The position numbers and the translations under genes are program-made. Below, one piece after another: positions 47,122-57,194 of a stretch of DNA of 64,000 nt (position 1 is its first letter; each line of letters begins with the position of its first letter). The notes beneath the pieces were generated by a model. That model ran no database searches, had not been told where the DNA came from, and was given only the letters and a program-made list of their open reading frames with translations. The DNA lies in the NCBI RefSeq assembly GCF_022095615.2, contig NZ_CP155559.1:4679501-4743500 (forward strand), in the 5' to 3' direction. The stretch is from Bacillus thuringiensis. GTDB lineage: Bacteria > Bacillota > Bacilli > Bacillales > Bacillaceae_G.

Positions 47122-48294
47122 TTAAAGTAATTCAAACACTCCTGCTGCTCCCATTCCGCCGCCGATACACATTGTTACGATACCGAATTGCTCATTGCGG
47201 CGTTTCATTTCATGAATAAGGGATAGTGTTAGTTTTGCTCCTGTACAGCCAAGTGGATGTCCAAGTGCAATTGCACCACCGTTTACGTTTACTTTTTCTT
47301 CATCTAAACCAAGTTCACGAATAACTTGGATCGATTGAGAAGCAAATGCTTCATTTAGTTCGAATAGGCCGATATCAGATAGCTCTAAACCAGCTAATTT
47401 TAACGCCTTTGGAATTGCAGCGATTGGGCCGATTCCCATTACTTCTGGTGGTACGCCAGCTACTGCAAATGAACGGAATTTCGCAAGTGGTTTCATGCCA
47501 TCACTCACTGCTTTTTCACGATCCATTAATAATACAGATGCTGCACCGTCACTCATTTGTGAAGAGTTACCAGCTGTTACAGAACCGCGAACGTTAAATG
47601 CTGGACGTAATTTACCTAAAATGTCTAGCGACGTTTCTGCTCTTACACCTTCATCTTGTGCAAAAATGATTGTTTCTTCTTGCAGTTTATTGTTTGATCC
47701 AACAGTACGTAACGTTACATCTACAGATACTGTTTCATCAGCAAAGTTCCCTGCAGCTAATGCTTTCGCAGCACGTTGATGACTTCTTACTGCAAATGCA
47801 TCTTGTTCTTCACGAGAAATTCCATATTTCACAGCAACTTGCTCTGCTGTATGTCCCATACCCATATAATATTCTGGAGCTGCTTCTACAAGGCGACTAT
47901 TTGGACGAACAACGTGTCCCATCATCGGAACTAAACTCATTGATTCCGCTCCGCCTGATAATACAGCTTCCGAGTGACCAAGCATAATGCGCTCTGCTCC
48001 GTAAGCGATACTTTGTAACCCTGAAGAACAGTAACGGTTAATTGTAATAGCTGGAACATCATAAGAAAGTCCTGCTAGTCCGCCGATATTACGAGCCATA
48101 TTTAACCCTTGCTCTGCTTCTGGCATCGCACAACCGAAAATTAAATCGTCGATTGGTCCTTCATAATTCGCACGCTTTAACGTTTCCTTTACTACTAACG
48201 CCCCTAGATCGTCAGGACGAACTGTTTTTAATGAACCCCTCTTTGCTTTTCCAATTGGTGTTCTTGCTCCCGCAACAATGACAGCTTCTCTCAT
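47122..48294 (-). CDS. fadA: Acetyl-CoA acyltransferase (thiolase) FadA, 390 aa
   Basis: Thiolase of beta-oxidation. Nucleophile Cys in [10 protein letters not shown] (about 87), His in [11 protein letters not shown] (about 346) and Cys in [10 protein letters not shown] (about 376) form the active site. ATG follows GGGGAG. It lies 21 bp after fadN. Confidence 0.95.
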   Translation of the reverse strand: MREAVIVAGARTPIGKAKRGSLKTVRPDDLGALVVKETLKRANYEGPIDDLIFGCAMPEAEQGLNMARNIGGLAGLSYDVPAITINRYCSSGLQSIAYGAERIMLGHSEAVLSGGAESMSLVPMMGHVVRPNSRLVEAAPEYYMGMGHTAEQVAVKYGISREEQDAFAVRSHQRAAKALAAGNFADETVSVDVTLRTVGSNNKLQEETIIFAQDEGVRAETSLDILGKLRPAFNVRGSVTAGNSSQMSDGAASVLLMDREKAVSDGMKPLAKFRSFAVAGVPPEVMGIGPIAAIPKALKLAGLELSDIGLFELNEAFASQSIQVIRELGLDEEKVNVNGGAIALGHPLGCTGAKLTLSLIHEMKRRNEQFGIVTMCIGGGMGAAGVFELL

Positions 48295-48315
48295 GAACGA
48301 TATCTCCCCTCGTTA

Positions 48316-50697
48316 TTAGTTACGTAATGGCTTTCCTTTTACAAGCATGTGCTGCATTCTTGCTTGTGATTTCATTTCACTTACTAAGCTAATAAATGCT
48401 TCACGTTCTACATCTAATAAGTACTGCTCATCAACTTCTGTTCCGTACGGCACTTTTCCGCCCGCAATGACATATGCAAGTTTCTTCGCAATGTGAAGAT
48501 CATGCTCAGAAATGTAACCTGATAAATGCATTGCTTCTGCACCAAGTACAAGAGTTGCATATCCTGTTTCACCAACAACTGGTATCTTTTTACGGATTGG
48601 TGCTTTATAGCCAGCTTCATATAAAGCAAGTGCTTTTTGTTTCGCATCATATAGTAAGTGATCACCATTCACACTAATACCGTCTTTATCGCCTAAGAAG
48701 TTGTTCGAGACAGCTTCTTGTGCTGATGTAGAAACTTTCGCCATCGCTACAGATTCGAATACTTTATTCGCAACTTTTTGCAGGTCAAACTCTACACCTT
48801 TTGGCATTTTATTTAAGTGTTTAATGTATAGCTCTTTATTACCGCCTCCGCCAGGGATTAAGCCAACACCAACTTCTACTAAGCCCATATACGTTTCGCT
48901 AGAAGCTTGAATGCTCGCTGCTGGTAAGCAAACTTCTGTACCTCCGCCAAGCGTCATACCATATGGTGCTGCTACAACTGGCTTAGAAGAGTACTTAATT
49001 TTCGTCATTGCATCTTGGAAGTTTTTCACAACCCACTCAATTTCAAAGTAGTTGTCGTCTTGCGCTTCCATTAAGATCATTGCTAGGTTCGCACCAACGC
49101 AGAAGTTCTTCGATTGATTACCGATAACAAGACCTTTATAATTCTTTTCTACTTCATCAACAGCGTAGTTAATCATTTGCGTAATATCCATACCGATTGC
49201 ATTACTCTTCGAATGGAATTCTAAGCAAAGGATGCCGTCACCTAAATCAATTAAGCTCGCTCCGCTATTTTTCTTTAATACGCCATTTTTCGCTTTTAAT
49301 TGTTTAAGAGAAATGGCTTTTTTATTACGTTCGATTAGCTTATATTCGCCATTATCGTAATAGTAGCTATCGCCGTTATCATGTTTATAGAAAGTAGTGA
49401 AACCTTTCTCTACCATTTCTTTCACCCAAGTCGGAACAACTACGCCGTTTTCTTCCATCTTTTGAACAGACTTTTCAACGCCGATTGCATCCCAAACTTC
49501 AAACGGCCCTTGCTCCCAGCCAAAGCCCCACTTCATCGCTTGGTCAATCGCAACGATATCGTCAGCAATTTCTTTATGAAGTTTTGCAGAGTATAAAAGA
49601 GTCGGTGTAATGATGTTCCATAACAACTCTCCTGCACGGTCTTTCGCGTATACAAGCGCTTTCAATTTATTCGCTAATCCTTTTTCTTGTTTACTTAACT
49701 CTACGGATGCAGCTTTTAATTTTTTACGCGCTTCGTATTCCATCGTTTCAGGATTTAATTCTAAAATTTCTTTTCCTTGTTTTAAGAAGAAGCCTTGACC
49801 TGTTTTACTTCCAAGCCATTTTTTCTCAAGCATGTCATGCATGAAAGCTGGTACTTTAAATACATCACGCTCTTCTTCTTGCACATTTTCATATACGTTA
49901 TTTGCAACGTGTACGAATGTATCTAAACCGACAACATCTAATGTGCGGAACGTTGCGCTCTTCGGACGACCAATAAGTGGGCCTGTTACAGAATCAACTT
50001 CCCCAATGCTATAGCCGCGTTTTATCATCTCTTGAAGAGTAACAAGTAAACCGTACGTACCGATGCGGTTTCCAATAAAGTTTGGTGTATCTTTTGCGAT
50101 AACAACGCCTTTTCCAAGAACGTCTTCGCCAAATAGTTTCATGAAGCTTAATACTTGTGGATCTGTTTCTTTCGTCGGTATTACCTCTAGAAGTTTTAAA
50201 TATCGTGGTGGGTTAAAAAAGTGTGTGCCTAAGAAGTGTTTCTGGAAGTCGTCTGAACGACCTTCTGCCATTTTTTCTACTGAAATGCCTGACGTATTCG
50301 AGCTTACAATAGAACCCGGTTTACGAACAGCATCTACTTTTTCAAATAGTTTCTTTTTAATATCTAAGTTTTCAACTACTACTTCAATAATCCAATCAAC
50401 ATCAGCTAGACGCTCAAGATCATCTTCTAAGTTACCTGCTTCAATCAGTGCTAGATTTCCTTTCACTGTCAGAGGAGCTGGTTTTTGCTTTAATAGTTTT
50501 TGCACAGCCGTATTACTAAAACGATTTCTCACACTTTTATGTTCTAATGTAAGTCCCTTCGCTTCCTCTTCTTTTGTTAGCGCAGGTGGTACAATATCAA
50601 GCAATAATGTCGGAATACCAATATTAGCTAAGTGTGCCGCAATCCCTGAACCCATTACGCCTGACCCTAGAACAGCAGCCTTTTTAATTTGGAACAT
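48316..50697 (-). CDS. fadN: 3-hydroxyacyl-CoA dehydrogenase/enoyl-CoA hydratase FadN, 793 aa
   Basis: Fused beta-oxidation enzyme. The N-terminal NAD domain has GSGVMGSGIAAHL (about 11), SNTSGISVE and the HFFNPPRY loop. The C-terminal crotonase domain begins about residue 500 with an oxyanion-hole region FCVGANLAMIL and GMTLGGGTEVCL. Order dehydrogenase-hydratase matches B. subtilis YusL. A FadR operator lies about 20 bp upstream. Confidence 0.95.
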   Translation of the reverse strand: MFQIKKAAVLGSGVMGSGIAAHLANIGIPTLLLDIVPPALTKEEEAKGLTLEHKSVRNRFSNTAVQKLLKQKPAPLTVKGNLALIEAGNLEDDLERLADVDWIIEVVVENLDIKKKLFEKVDAVRKPGSIVSSNTSGISVEKMAEGRSDDFQKHFLGTHFFNPPRYLKLLEVIPTKETDPQVLSFMKLFGEDVLGKGVVIAKDTPNFIGNRIGTYGLLVTLQEMIKRGYSIGEVDSVTGPLIGRPKSATFRTLDVVGLDTFVHVANNVYENVQEEERDVFKVPAFMHDMLEKKWLGSKTGQGFFLKQGKEILELNPETMEYEARKKLKAASVELSKQEKGLANKLKALVYAKDRAGELLWNIITPTLLYSAKLHKEIADDIVAIDQAMKWGFGWEQGPFEVWDAIGVEKSVQKMEENGVVVPTWVKEMVEKGFTTFYKHDNGDSYYYDNGEYKLIERNKKAISLKQLKAKNGVLKKNSGASLIDLGDGILCLEFHSKSNAIGMDITQMINYAVDEVEKNYKGLVIGNQSKNFCVGANLAMILMEAQDDNYFEIEWVVKNFQDAMTKIKYSSKPVVAAPYGMTLGGGTEVCLPAASIQASSETYMGLVEVGVGLIPGGGGNKELYIKHLNKMPKGVEFDLQKVANKVFESVAMAKVSTSAQEAVSNNFLGDKDGISVNGDHLLYDAKQKALALYEAGYKAPIRKKIPVVGETGYATLVLGAEAMHLSGYISEHDLHIAKKLAYVIAGGKVPYGTEVDEQYLLDVEREAFISLVSEMKSQARMQHMLVKGKPLRN

Positions 50698-50716
50698 CCA
50701 ATTCTCCCCCTATTCT

Positions 50717-50734
50717 TGAATGAATGCTCATTCA
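50717..50734 (-). promoter_or_regulatory. FadR operator upstream of fadN
   Basis: TGAATGAATGCTCATTCA: TGAATGA and TCATTCA are perfect complements around four bases. This matches the Bacillus FadR (YsiA) consensus. Long-chain acyl-CoA should release repression. Confidence 0.9.
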
Positions 50735-50934
50735 ATTTTTCGACATAAGTCGCAATCAATGAGTGAGCCTCTACTAATAAATATATGATACAGTTTGAAT
50801 TTTCGCAATATATTTATTGATAAAATTTTCTGAAATAAATATTTTTCTTTTATTTGCCCATGCTATATGTATGTATTTTCTTTACTCAAATACACTTTTC
50901 CTTTTTATAATCTGACGAAACTGGAGGAATATAT

Positions 50935-51081
50935 ATGGCAAAACTTAAGAAAAACCCTTCAAAAGCTGGAATTAGCGCAGCGAGTGTAACTGGAAATGCA
51001 GGTCCGCATAATCACGGCGTGGAAAAGGGCCGTCAAGGTAATAACCAACAATACAAGAAGCATAATATGGGCGAAAAATAA
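50935..51081 (+). CDS. yuzL: YuzL-family small protein, 48 aa
   Basis: Short basic protein starting MAKLKKNPSKAGISAASVTG and ending KKHNMGEK. ATG lies 7 nt after GGAGG. I recall the YuzL family as small Bacillus proteins of unknown role, near the fad cluster. It is divergent from fadN. Confidence 0.85.
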   Translation: MAKLKKNPSKAGISAASVTGNAGPHNHGVEKGRQGNNQQYKKHNMGEK

Positions 51082-51178
51082 CGGTATATTTTTGGGCAGA
51101 AAACGTGGCATAATGGGTAATGGCTGCTTTTTCTGCCCAATTTATTTGTACATATGGAAAACAAAAGAGGGAACGATG

Positions 51179-52018
51179 ATGAAACGAACAATAGTTATGA
51201 TTGTAATGATTGCTACACTATTTACAGGGATGATTTTCTTCTCTTACGCACAAAGACAGCAAACTGTAAGAGCCGATCAACCTAGCATCACTGGACAATA
51301 CGGCATTACAATCGATGCGGACACAGGTGAAATTTTGTATGGAAAACGAGAAGATGAGCGCTCTTATCCGGCTAGTATAGCCAAAATGATGACAACCCTT
51401 CTTTTACTAGAGAATGTAAAAGAAGATGAAGAAATTACAATTACAGAGAACGCAATTAAAACAGAAAGTCAAAGTAAGAAAATTAAACTTCGTGCTGGGG
51501 AAAAGTTAAAGCGTGATGAGGCATTAAAACTGATGCTTATCATTAGTGCAGACCCAATAGCCGAATCCATCGCGGAACATATCGCAGGATCAAAAAATGA
51601 ATTTGTAAAAATGATGAATGCTAGAGCGAAGGAACTTGGTACAAAGCATGCGACTTTCAAAAACGCAAGTGGTGCTGATGCACTCGGAAATAAAGTGTCA
51701 CCATATGACATTGCTATGATTACGAAAGAAGCATTAAAGTACCCAGTTGTTTTAGAATATATGAATTCAACGCGTACAACTCTACATACTTCAGAACGCT
51801 CTCCAAACATCGCAAACTATGGACGAGAAGAACTATATGACGATCCATATGCAATTGGAAGTAAAAGCGGTCTATCAGCACTCGGAAAATATACGGTCGT
51901 AACAGTGGATGAAAAAAACGGTAAACGCGTCATTAATGTTGTATTATCTTCTACTCGCACGCAGCTATATCCTGATACGAAAAAAATGGCACATTACGCA
52001 TTTCAACAATTAAAATAA
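51179..52018 (+). CDS. D-alanyl-D-alanine carboxypeptidase-like serine peptidase (S11), 279 aa
   Basis: Secreted penicillin-binding-protein-type enzyme. Signal/anchor helix at the N-terminus, SxxK motif SIAK in SYPASIAKMMT, and the KSG (KTG-like) motif in GSKSGLSALG. The second motif, usually SxN, reads SAD in IISADPIAES, an unusual change. There is no C-terminal PBP5-type extension, so it resembles short DacF/DacA relatives. The second of two adjacent ATGs has the better spacing. Confidence 0.85.
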   Translation: MKRTIVMIVMIATLFTGMIFFSYAQRQQTVRADQPSITGQYGITIDADTGEILYGKREDERSYPASIAKMMTTLLLLENVKEDEEITITENAIKTESQSKKIKLRAGEKLKRDEALKLMLIISADPIAESIAEHIAGSKNEFVKMMNARAKELGTKHATFKNASGADALGNKVSPYDIAMITKEALKYPVVLEYMNSTRTTLHTSERSPNIANYGREELYDDPYAIGSKSGLSALGKYTVVTVDEKNGKRVINVVLSSTRTQLYPDTKKMAHYAFQQLK

Positions 52019-52047
52019 CCAAGGAGTATTTTCTCCTTGGTTATTTT
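52013..52047. terminator. Bidirectional terminator
   Basis: AATAACCAAGGAG-n6-CTCCTTGGTTATT stem with A/T flanks between convergent genes. Confidence 0.92.
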
Positions 52048-52958
52048 TTAACCATACCTTTTAATACGAACGCAACGTTTGCTGGACGCTCTGCTAGACG
52101 ACGCATGAAGTAGCCATACCAGTCGTTTCCATAAGGTACGTAAACACGCATTTTGTAACCTTCTTTTACTAGCTCAAGTTGACGCTCATTACGAATACCA
52201 TATAACATCTGGAATTCAAATTGGTCTCTTGGAATGTTGTGTTCTTCGGCAAGTTTTTTCGTATATTCAATAATCGCTTCGTCATGTGAAGCAATTGCAG
52301 TATAATTTCCATTTAATAAGTGCATTTTTATAATTTTTTTATAGTTATCATCTACATCTTTCTTATCCGGGAACGCTACTTCTTCAGGTTCTTTATAAGC
52401 TCCTTTTACAAGACGTAAATTCGGACTATAAGCATTTAATTCTTCCATATCTTTTTCTGTACGATATAAGTAAGCTTGAATAACTGTACCAATATTATCG
52501 TATTCAGATTTTAATTGTTTAAAGATCTCAATTGTTTTCCCGCAGCGCGTATAGTCTTCCATATCAATTGTAATAAACACACCATTTTCTTTTCCAGCTT
52601 CTAAAATACGGCGCATGTTGTTCATTACGATTTCATCAGAGATATCTAATCCCATAGAAGTCATCTTTAAAGAAAGCTGCGAATTAAGACCTTCTCTTCC
52701 AATTGCACGAATCGCTTCAATCGATTCGCTAGCCATTTCATTTGCTTCCGCTTCGTTATCAACGAATTCACCTAAATAATCGATCGTTACACAAAGACCT
52801 TGCTTATTTAATGCTTTAATTGCAGCTGTCGCCAATTCAATCGTTTCCCCTGCGACAAAGCGACCTGCACCAAAGCGTAAACCGTACTTTTTAGCCAGTT
52901 TTGTTAGCGCTTTATTTTTAGATAAGAAAAGAAACGAATTTCGCATTAATTGTTCCAT
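52041..52958 (-). CDS. Proline dehydrogenase (FadM/PutB-like), 305 aa
   Basis: Flavin-dependent TIM-barrel enzyme that oxidises proline to pyrroline-5-carboxylate. Family segments are VTIDYLGEFV, ITIDMEDYTRC, LRLVKGAYKEPEEVAFP and the late YVPYGNDWYGYFMRRLAERPAN with the substrate-binding Arg pair. ATG at 52958 follows AGGGGTG. In B. subtilis the gene next to fadN (yusM) is a proline dehydrogenase, so the order is kept. Confidence 0.93.
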   Translation of the reverse strand: MEQLMRNSFLFLSKNKALTKLAKKYGLRFGAGRFVAGETIELATAAIKALNKQGLCVTIDYLGEFVDNEAEANEMASESIEAIRAIGREGLNSQLSLKMTSMGLDISDEIVMNNMRRILEAGKENGVFITIDMEDYTRCGKTIEIFKQLKSEYDNIGTVIQAYLYRTEKDMEELNAYSPNLRLVKGAYKEPEEVAFPDKKDVDDNYKKIIKMHLLNGNYTAIASHDEAIIEYTKKLAEEHNIPRDQFEFQMLYGIRNERQLELVKEGYKMRVYVPYGNDWYGYFMRRLAERPANVAFVLKGMVKK

Positions 52959-53158
52959 GTAATTCACCCCTATGACTTGATTTATCTGTTTTTTACCCCT
53001 CTTCAAAATTATATCATTGTTTAAAATTATTGGATACAAATAATTATTTAGATAATTTATAAAATACTATAAAAACATTTAAAACCCTATATTTCCGCTT
53101 ATAAATATGCAGGAAATATTTTTCGACATTTAAAAAAAACGAATTTACTAGGCACAAA

Positions 53159-53190
53159 ATAAGCATGTCGAAAATATTCGACATGCTTAT
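53159..53190. promoter_or_regulatory. Long inverted repeat upstream of the proline dehydrogenase
   Basis: ATAAGCATGTCGAA-aata-TTCGACATGCTTAT, a 14-bp perfect dyad with no T-run. It is in the 310-bp gap 52959-53268, which otherwise has only AT-rich DNA and a terminator. It may be an operator or an RNA hairpin. Confidence 0.6.
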
Positions 53191-53235
53191 AAAACCCTTT
53201 ATATTCCATGTAAATTATATAAGGATATTAATACA

Positions 53236-53270
53236 GAAAACTTGAGATTATATTTACCTCAAGTTTTTTT
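53236..53270. terminator. Terminator after yusU
   Basis: AAACTTGAG and CTCAAGTTT stem with a T7 run on the plus strand and a shorter one on the minus strand. Confidence 0.8.
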
Positions 53271-53514
53271 ATTGCTCATTTCTCTTCTCTTCATTCAGCC
53301 TTTTAATATCTGTAATTAACTGTACCATCTCTTCTTTCGCATCAGGGTAAGTCTCATTCCAATGCTTCACTAAAGCCGGCATCGTCTTAGCTATGTAAGA
53401 ATACAGTGCCCACTTCTGCACCTGTTCTTTTCTCTCTTCATTGCTCTCTCCAAGTAATAGTTCCGTGTATTTCTCTAACAACCCATCAAATTGTTCGTTA
53501 AACTTTTCACTCAT
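53269..53514 (-). CDS. YusU-like protein (DUF2573), 81 aa
   Basis: Small charged helical protein (FNEQFDGLLEKYTELLLGESNEERKEQVQKW) matching the DUF2573/YusU family. No function is known to me. ATG follows AGGAGG. It is separated from the upstream YqgV-like gene by a terminator. Confidence 0.78.
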   Translation of the reverse strand: MSEKFNEQFDGLLEKYTELLLGESNEERKEQVQKWALYSYIAKTMPALVKHWNETYPDAKEEMVQLITDIKRLNEEKRNEQ

Positions 53515-53533
53515 CTTATCTACCTCCTATATG

Positions 53534-53562
53534 AAAAAAGCAGCGAAGATCGCTGCTTTTTC
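53534..53562 (-). terminator. Terminator of the YqgV-like gene
   Basis: AAAAAGCAGCGA-aga-TCGCTGCTTTTT stem with A- and T-runs. Confidence 0.9.
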
Positions 53563-53865
53563 TTATAATTTTGATCGAACAGAGTTTAATTTCTTCTCCA
53601 TTGTGCTTACTTTATCACGACGATCGTCGATACGAATTGTTGTCGCAACACGCTGTGCACCTTTCGTATATGGAACTTCATGCATTTGTTGAACAACTTC
53701 TAGAATGACAGGAAGATCTCCTTCAATAATTGTATTCATTGGTGTTAATTGATACTTCACGCGATCTGCATTTTTCTCTAGCACCTTTTGTACTTCTGCT
53801 ACATATTCACTCACACTTGGATTACCTGTTCCTACTGGAATAATCGATACGTCAACAATTGCCAT
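53563..53865 (-). CDS. MTH1187/YqgV-type thiamine-binding-like protein, 100 aa
   Basis: Ferredoxin-like fold of the UPF0045 family: VDVSIIPVGTGNPSVSEYVAEVQ, YQLTPMNTIIEGD and a C-terminal RVATTIRIDDRRDK. Relatives bind thiamin or related ligands; no partner enzyme is near. ATG follows AGGAGG. Confidence 0.83.
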   Translation of the reverse strand: MAIVDVSIIPVGTGNPSVSEYVAEVQKVLEKNADRVKYQLTPMNTIIEGDLPVILEVVQQMHEVPYTKGAQRVATTIRIDDRRDKVSTMEKKLNSVRSKL

Positions 53866-53942
53866 AGTAGTCTTCCTCCTATACTTGCTTCTTATATATC
53901 CATTGTCTATTTTACCGAAATACGCATCATTTTACTAATTTG

Positions 53943-55943
53943 TTATTCCTCTATTTTAAATTGCTCAACTAATCTTTCTAAGTCTCTCATGTGCTCCGTC
54001 AAGCTTTCCATCGTATGAGCTACCTTTTCTAGATGATTCACTTGAGATTCAGTTGCAGCATTTACCTCTTCCGAAACAGCTGCACTTTCTTGACTCGTAC
54101 CGGCAATTGTATGCATTACCGTTGTAATTTCTCCTTGCTCATGACCAATGTTATATACCTCTTCTACAATTTGTTCCACTGAAGTACTAATCGTATTTAC
54201 AACTGACATAATTGTACGGAATTCCGTTTCTGCCTCTGTCGTCACTTTATTTTGTATATCCGCAATGTCTTTCAATTTACTTACAACATCTACCACTCGT
54301 CTTACCTCTACTTGGACATCACCGATCATCATTGCAATTTCTACTGTTGCCTCTTTTGATTGTTCCGCTAATTTCCGGACTTCTTCCGCAACAACAGCAA
54401 AGCCTTTACCTTGTTCACCTGCACGTGCCGCCTCGATTGAAGCATTTAAAGCGAGTAAATTCGTTTGATCCGAAATACCTTTTATAAGCTCTACAACATT
54501 TTGAATCGATCCAACTCTTTGCTCTAACTTTCCGGATGCTTCCTCTGTATGAACAACAATCGAAGATGATTGGCCCCTCGTACGAACTAAATTACGCATC
54601 GTATTTAACCCTTGCTTAGATGCCTCTTCAGCTTTGCCAGCCACACCTTTTATTTCACCAACAGAGTGATTCATTTGTTCCACTGACTGCGCCATATTCT
54701 CGAGCTGTTCAGAAACTTCATCTACACTATTAGCAAGAGTAGACGCTCCTCCGCTCACATCATCCATTGCACCTGATACTTCTCTACTAGCTGCTACAGT
54801 TTCATTCGTTAAATAATGTAGATTATTCGTTGATTGCTGCACTGTTGATACACTATTTTTAATCTTACTTACCATTTCATTCATTTGCTCAACCATATGA
54901 TTAAAATGATTTGTCAGTTCTCCAACTTCATCCTTACTTGTCACTTTCATTTGCAACGTTAAATCACCTTCTGCTACTTTTTGAACATGATTCGTTAATA
55001 GCTGCAATGGTCTTGCTAATCTTCTTGAGAACAAGTATGAAGCTGCAATTCCAACTAATAAGCTAATACAAGCCATTATAATGACTGTATTTCTCGTACT
55101 ATTTAATAGCCCATCAATCGTTTCTTTCGGATAAAAAATTCCTATTTTCCATTTCATCAAATCAAATGACTGACTATATGCAACTACATCTTCACCTTTT
55201 AATGTAGTGACAGCATATTTTGTTACATCTTTATTTAAACTCTTCACAAGTGGTTCTTTCGAAACATCTTTCCCGATTTTCTCTGGGTAAACAAGAGCCA
55301 TATTTTTATCATTTATAATAAACATTTCTCCGCCGTTATTGTATTGAATATTATGAAGTAATTTCTGAATTGTTCCGAGTGATACATCCATCGCTACAAC
55401 ACCTAATACAGATCCATCTTGAGCTGTAATTGCTTTAGAAACTCCCACGCTTAACTTACCTGTTGCAATTTCATACATAGGTTGTCCCCAGTGAACCTTT
55501 TTCACATCAGCTTCTGAGTCTTTATACCATGTTCTTGTCGTTGGGTCATATCCTTCTGGCACTTGTCCACCTTCAGCAAGATTGGCACTTAATGTTTTTT
55601 TATCTTTCGTACCAATATATAAGTCTAAAATGCCAGGATGATTCTTTTTGTACTCCGAAAACTCTTTCGTCAAAAAAGCTTCTTCTTCTGGAGTAACTCC
55701 GTCTTGAAGTATATTACGAACCATCTCACTGTTCGCATAATATCCCATATCTTCATCCGTTCTTTGAACAAATGTCGTAAGTTGCTCTGTCACAAGATCC
55801 ATCGTATTTTGAGAATACTGGTCTAAGGAGCGCACTTCCTTCTCTTTCTGTAATTGATACATAGCTGTACCTAATATTACGAACATCATAGAAATAAGTA
55901 CCGAAAATACTACCGCAATTTTTAAACGTAAACTTCTTAACAT
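53943..55943 (-). CDS. Methyl-accepting chemotaxis protein with dCache domain, 666 aa
   Basis: Two membrane helices (about 10-32 and 288-310) flank a dCache sensor. The sensor has TTRTWYKDS and VVAMDVS, the R-x-W-Y...D pattern of amino-acid-binding dCache domains. HAMP (about 312-365) and a signalling domain with [12 protein letters not shown] and [20 protein letters not shown] follow. The start at 55943 is the ATG next to GGGGGAAG. Amino acids are the likely attractant class; this is inferred from the motif. Confidence 0.9.
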   Translation of the reverse strand: MLRSLRLKIAVVFSVLISMMFVILGTAMYQLQKEKEVRSLDQYSQNTMDLVTEQLTTFVQRTDEDMGYYANSEMVRNILQDGVTPEEEAFLTKEFSEYKKNHPGILDLYIGTKDKKTLSANLAEGGQVPEGYDPTTRTWYKDSEADVKKVHWGQPMYEIATGKLSVGVSKAITAQDGSVLGVVAMDVSLGTIQKLLHNIQYNNGGEMFIINDKNMALVYPEKIGKDVSKEPLVKSLNKDVTKYAVTTLKGEDVVAYSQSFDLMKWKIGIFYPKETIDGLLNSTRNTVIIMACISLLVGIAASYLFSRRLARPLQLLTNHVQKVAEGDLTLQMKVTSKDEVGELTNHFNHMVEQMNEMVSKIKNSVSTVQQSTNNLHYLTNETVAASREVSGAMDDVSGGASTLANSVDEVSEQLENMAQSVEQMNHSVGEIKGVAGKAEEASKQGLNTMRNLVRTRGQSSSIVVHTEEASGKLEQRVGSIQNVVELIKGISDQTNLLALNASIEAARAGEQGKGFAVVAEEVRKLAEQSKEATVEIAMMIGDVQVEVRRVVDVVSKLKDIADIQNKVTTEAETEFRTIMSVVNTISTSVEQIVEEVYNIGHEQGEITTVMHTIAGTSQESAAVSEEVNAATESQVNHLEKVAHTMESLTEHMRDLERLVEQFKIEE

Positions 55944-56131
55944 CTTCCCCCAAGCATCCCCTTCTCGTTGTATTGTAATCGTATTAATCACTATATTAAG
56001 TATAATGGATAAAATTAAAAAATTGAAATTAATTCTCATCTCAATCTGAGTAGAAAACCTACTACCACTTGTGCAAAAACAAATAGTTCATTATCCTTAA
56101 ACTATATAATCTCATTCGTTCGGAGGGAACT

Positions 56132-56890
56132 ATGTTACAAAAATTCGGTTTCTCACAATATGAAAGCCAAGCTTATGAAGTTGTCGTATCAAGCAACGAA
56201 CCACTAGATGCTACAACGATTGTGAAGCATTCTGGTGTTCCAAAAGCAAAAATATATGAAGTGCTAGCACGCCTGATCGATAAAGGGATGGTAATGGATT
56301 CTGTTTCAGAAAAGAAAAAGCTGTATACAGCATTACCACTCAAGCTAGCAATTGAAAAATTAACGACAGAATTCCAATCAAATATTAAAGAATTGGAAAC
56401 AAATATATCGAAAAAATCATTTACAGATGACCGTGTGTGGAGCTTAAAAATGCAATCTTCTATTCGAGTTCAAAGTAAAGGGCTCATCGAAAGTGCAAAA
56501 GAATCGATTCGTATTTCAGCTTGGAATGATACTCTTTTAGAATACCTTCCTTTACTAGAACAAAAAGAAAAGCAAGGCGTCAAACTCGAGTCTCTTATAG
56601 TTGGAAAAGTAGAAACAGACTTAGAAAACATGCATTTTCTAATCCCAACAGAAGAACCTAACGCATTAGAGCGCTACTTGCTACTCATCGTTGACGATCG
56701 CGAAATTTTATTTGCTGGTGTAGAGCAAGAGTCATGGCAAGCGATGAAAACAATGTCACAACCTTTCGTAAAGTTCTTTACAGAATTTTTCTATCACGAC
56801 GTTGCACTTGCAAAAATTACAGAAAAGCATCTGGATCTCTTCATGCAAGATGAGGAAATTAAGAGTTTGTTGAGGAAGTTAAGGTATTAA
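56132..56890 (+). CDS. TrmB-family transcriptional regulator, 252 aa
   Basis: N-terminal winged helix (MLQKFGFSQYESQAYEVVV, then GVPKAKIYEVLARLIDKGMV), a coiled segment (about 75-95) and a C-terminal TrmB effector domain. TrmB proteins often respond to sugars. ATG follows GGAGGG. It is divergent from the chemoreceptor; the target is unknown. Confidence 0.88.
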   Translation: MLQKFGFSQYESQAYEVVVSSNEPLDATTIVKHSGVPKAKIYEVLARLIDKGMVMDSVSEKKKLYTALPLKLAIEKLTTEFQSNIKELETNISKKSFTDDRVWSLKMQSSIRVQSKGLIESAKESIRISAWNDTLLEYLPLLEQKEKQGVKLESLIVGKVETDLENMHFLIPTEEPNALERYLLLIVDDREILFAGVEQESWQAMKTMSQPFVKFFTEFFYHDVALAKITEKHLDLFMQDEEIKSLLRKLRY

Positions 56891-56898
56891 TTGAATCA

Positions 56899-56937
56899 TA
56901 AAAAGGAGTCTAGTTCTTCACCTAGACTCCTTTTTAT
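56899..56937. terminator. Bidirectional terminator
   Basis: AAAAAGGAGTCTAG and CTAGACTCCTTTTT form a 14-bp stem between convergent genes. Confidence 0.93.
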
Positions 56938-57100
56938 TTTCTTCTTTTATCTCCATCAACAGCTCAATAATTTTCTCATTTTGCTCCACTTGTTTCTCTG
57001 AATTTTGATAGATGAAACGAACCCATCTAAGTGCAAGAATAATAAGGAACAACGGAATCATTGAAATTAGAAAACCAATAACCGAAAAATTCGTATACAT
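56918..57100 (-). CDS. Small single-span membrane protein, 60 aa
   Basis: One membrane helix (about 8-29) followed by a charged coiled tail with repeated Glu/Lys. ATG 57100 has 8-nt spacing to GAGG; ATG/GTG codons slightly upstream are too close. Its end overlaps the terminator. Function unknown. Confidence 0.68.
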   Translation of the reverse strand: MYTNFSVIGFLISMIPLFLIILALRWVRFIYQNSEKQVEQNEKIIELLMEIKEENKKESR

Positions 57101-57163
57101 ATACATCACCTCGCTGTATACACCTTCTCCATTTCTCTCCTAATTCCTGCAATTTTTCACAAA

Positions 57164-57194
57164 ACAAAAAAGAACCTATCAAACGATAGATTCT
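57164..57194 (-). terminator. Terminator of the MFS gene, overlapping its stop codon
   Basis: GAACCTATC-aaac-GATAGATTC stem (57171-57193); a T-run follows on the minus strand. The stop codon at 57179 lies in the stem. Confidence 0.82.
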
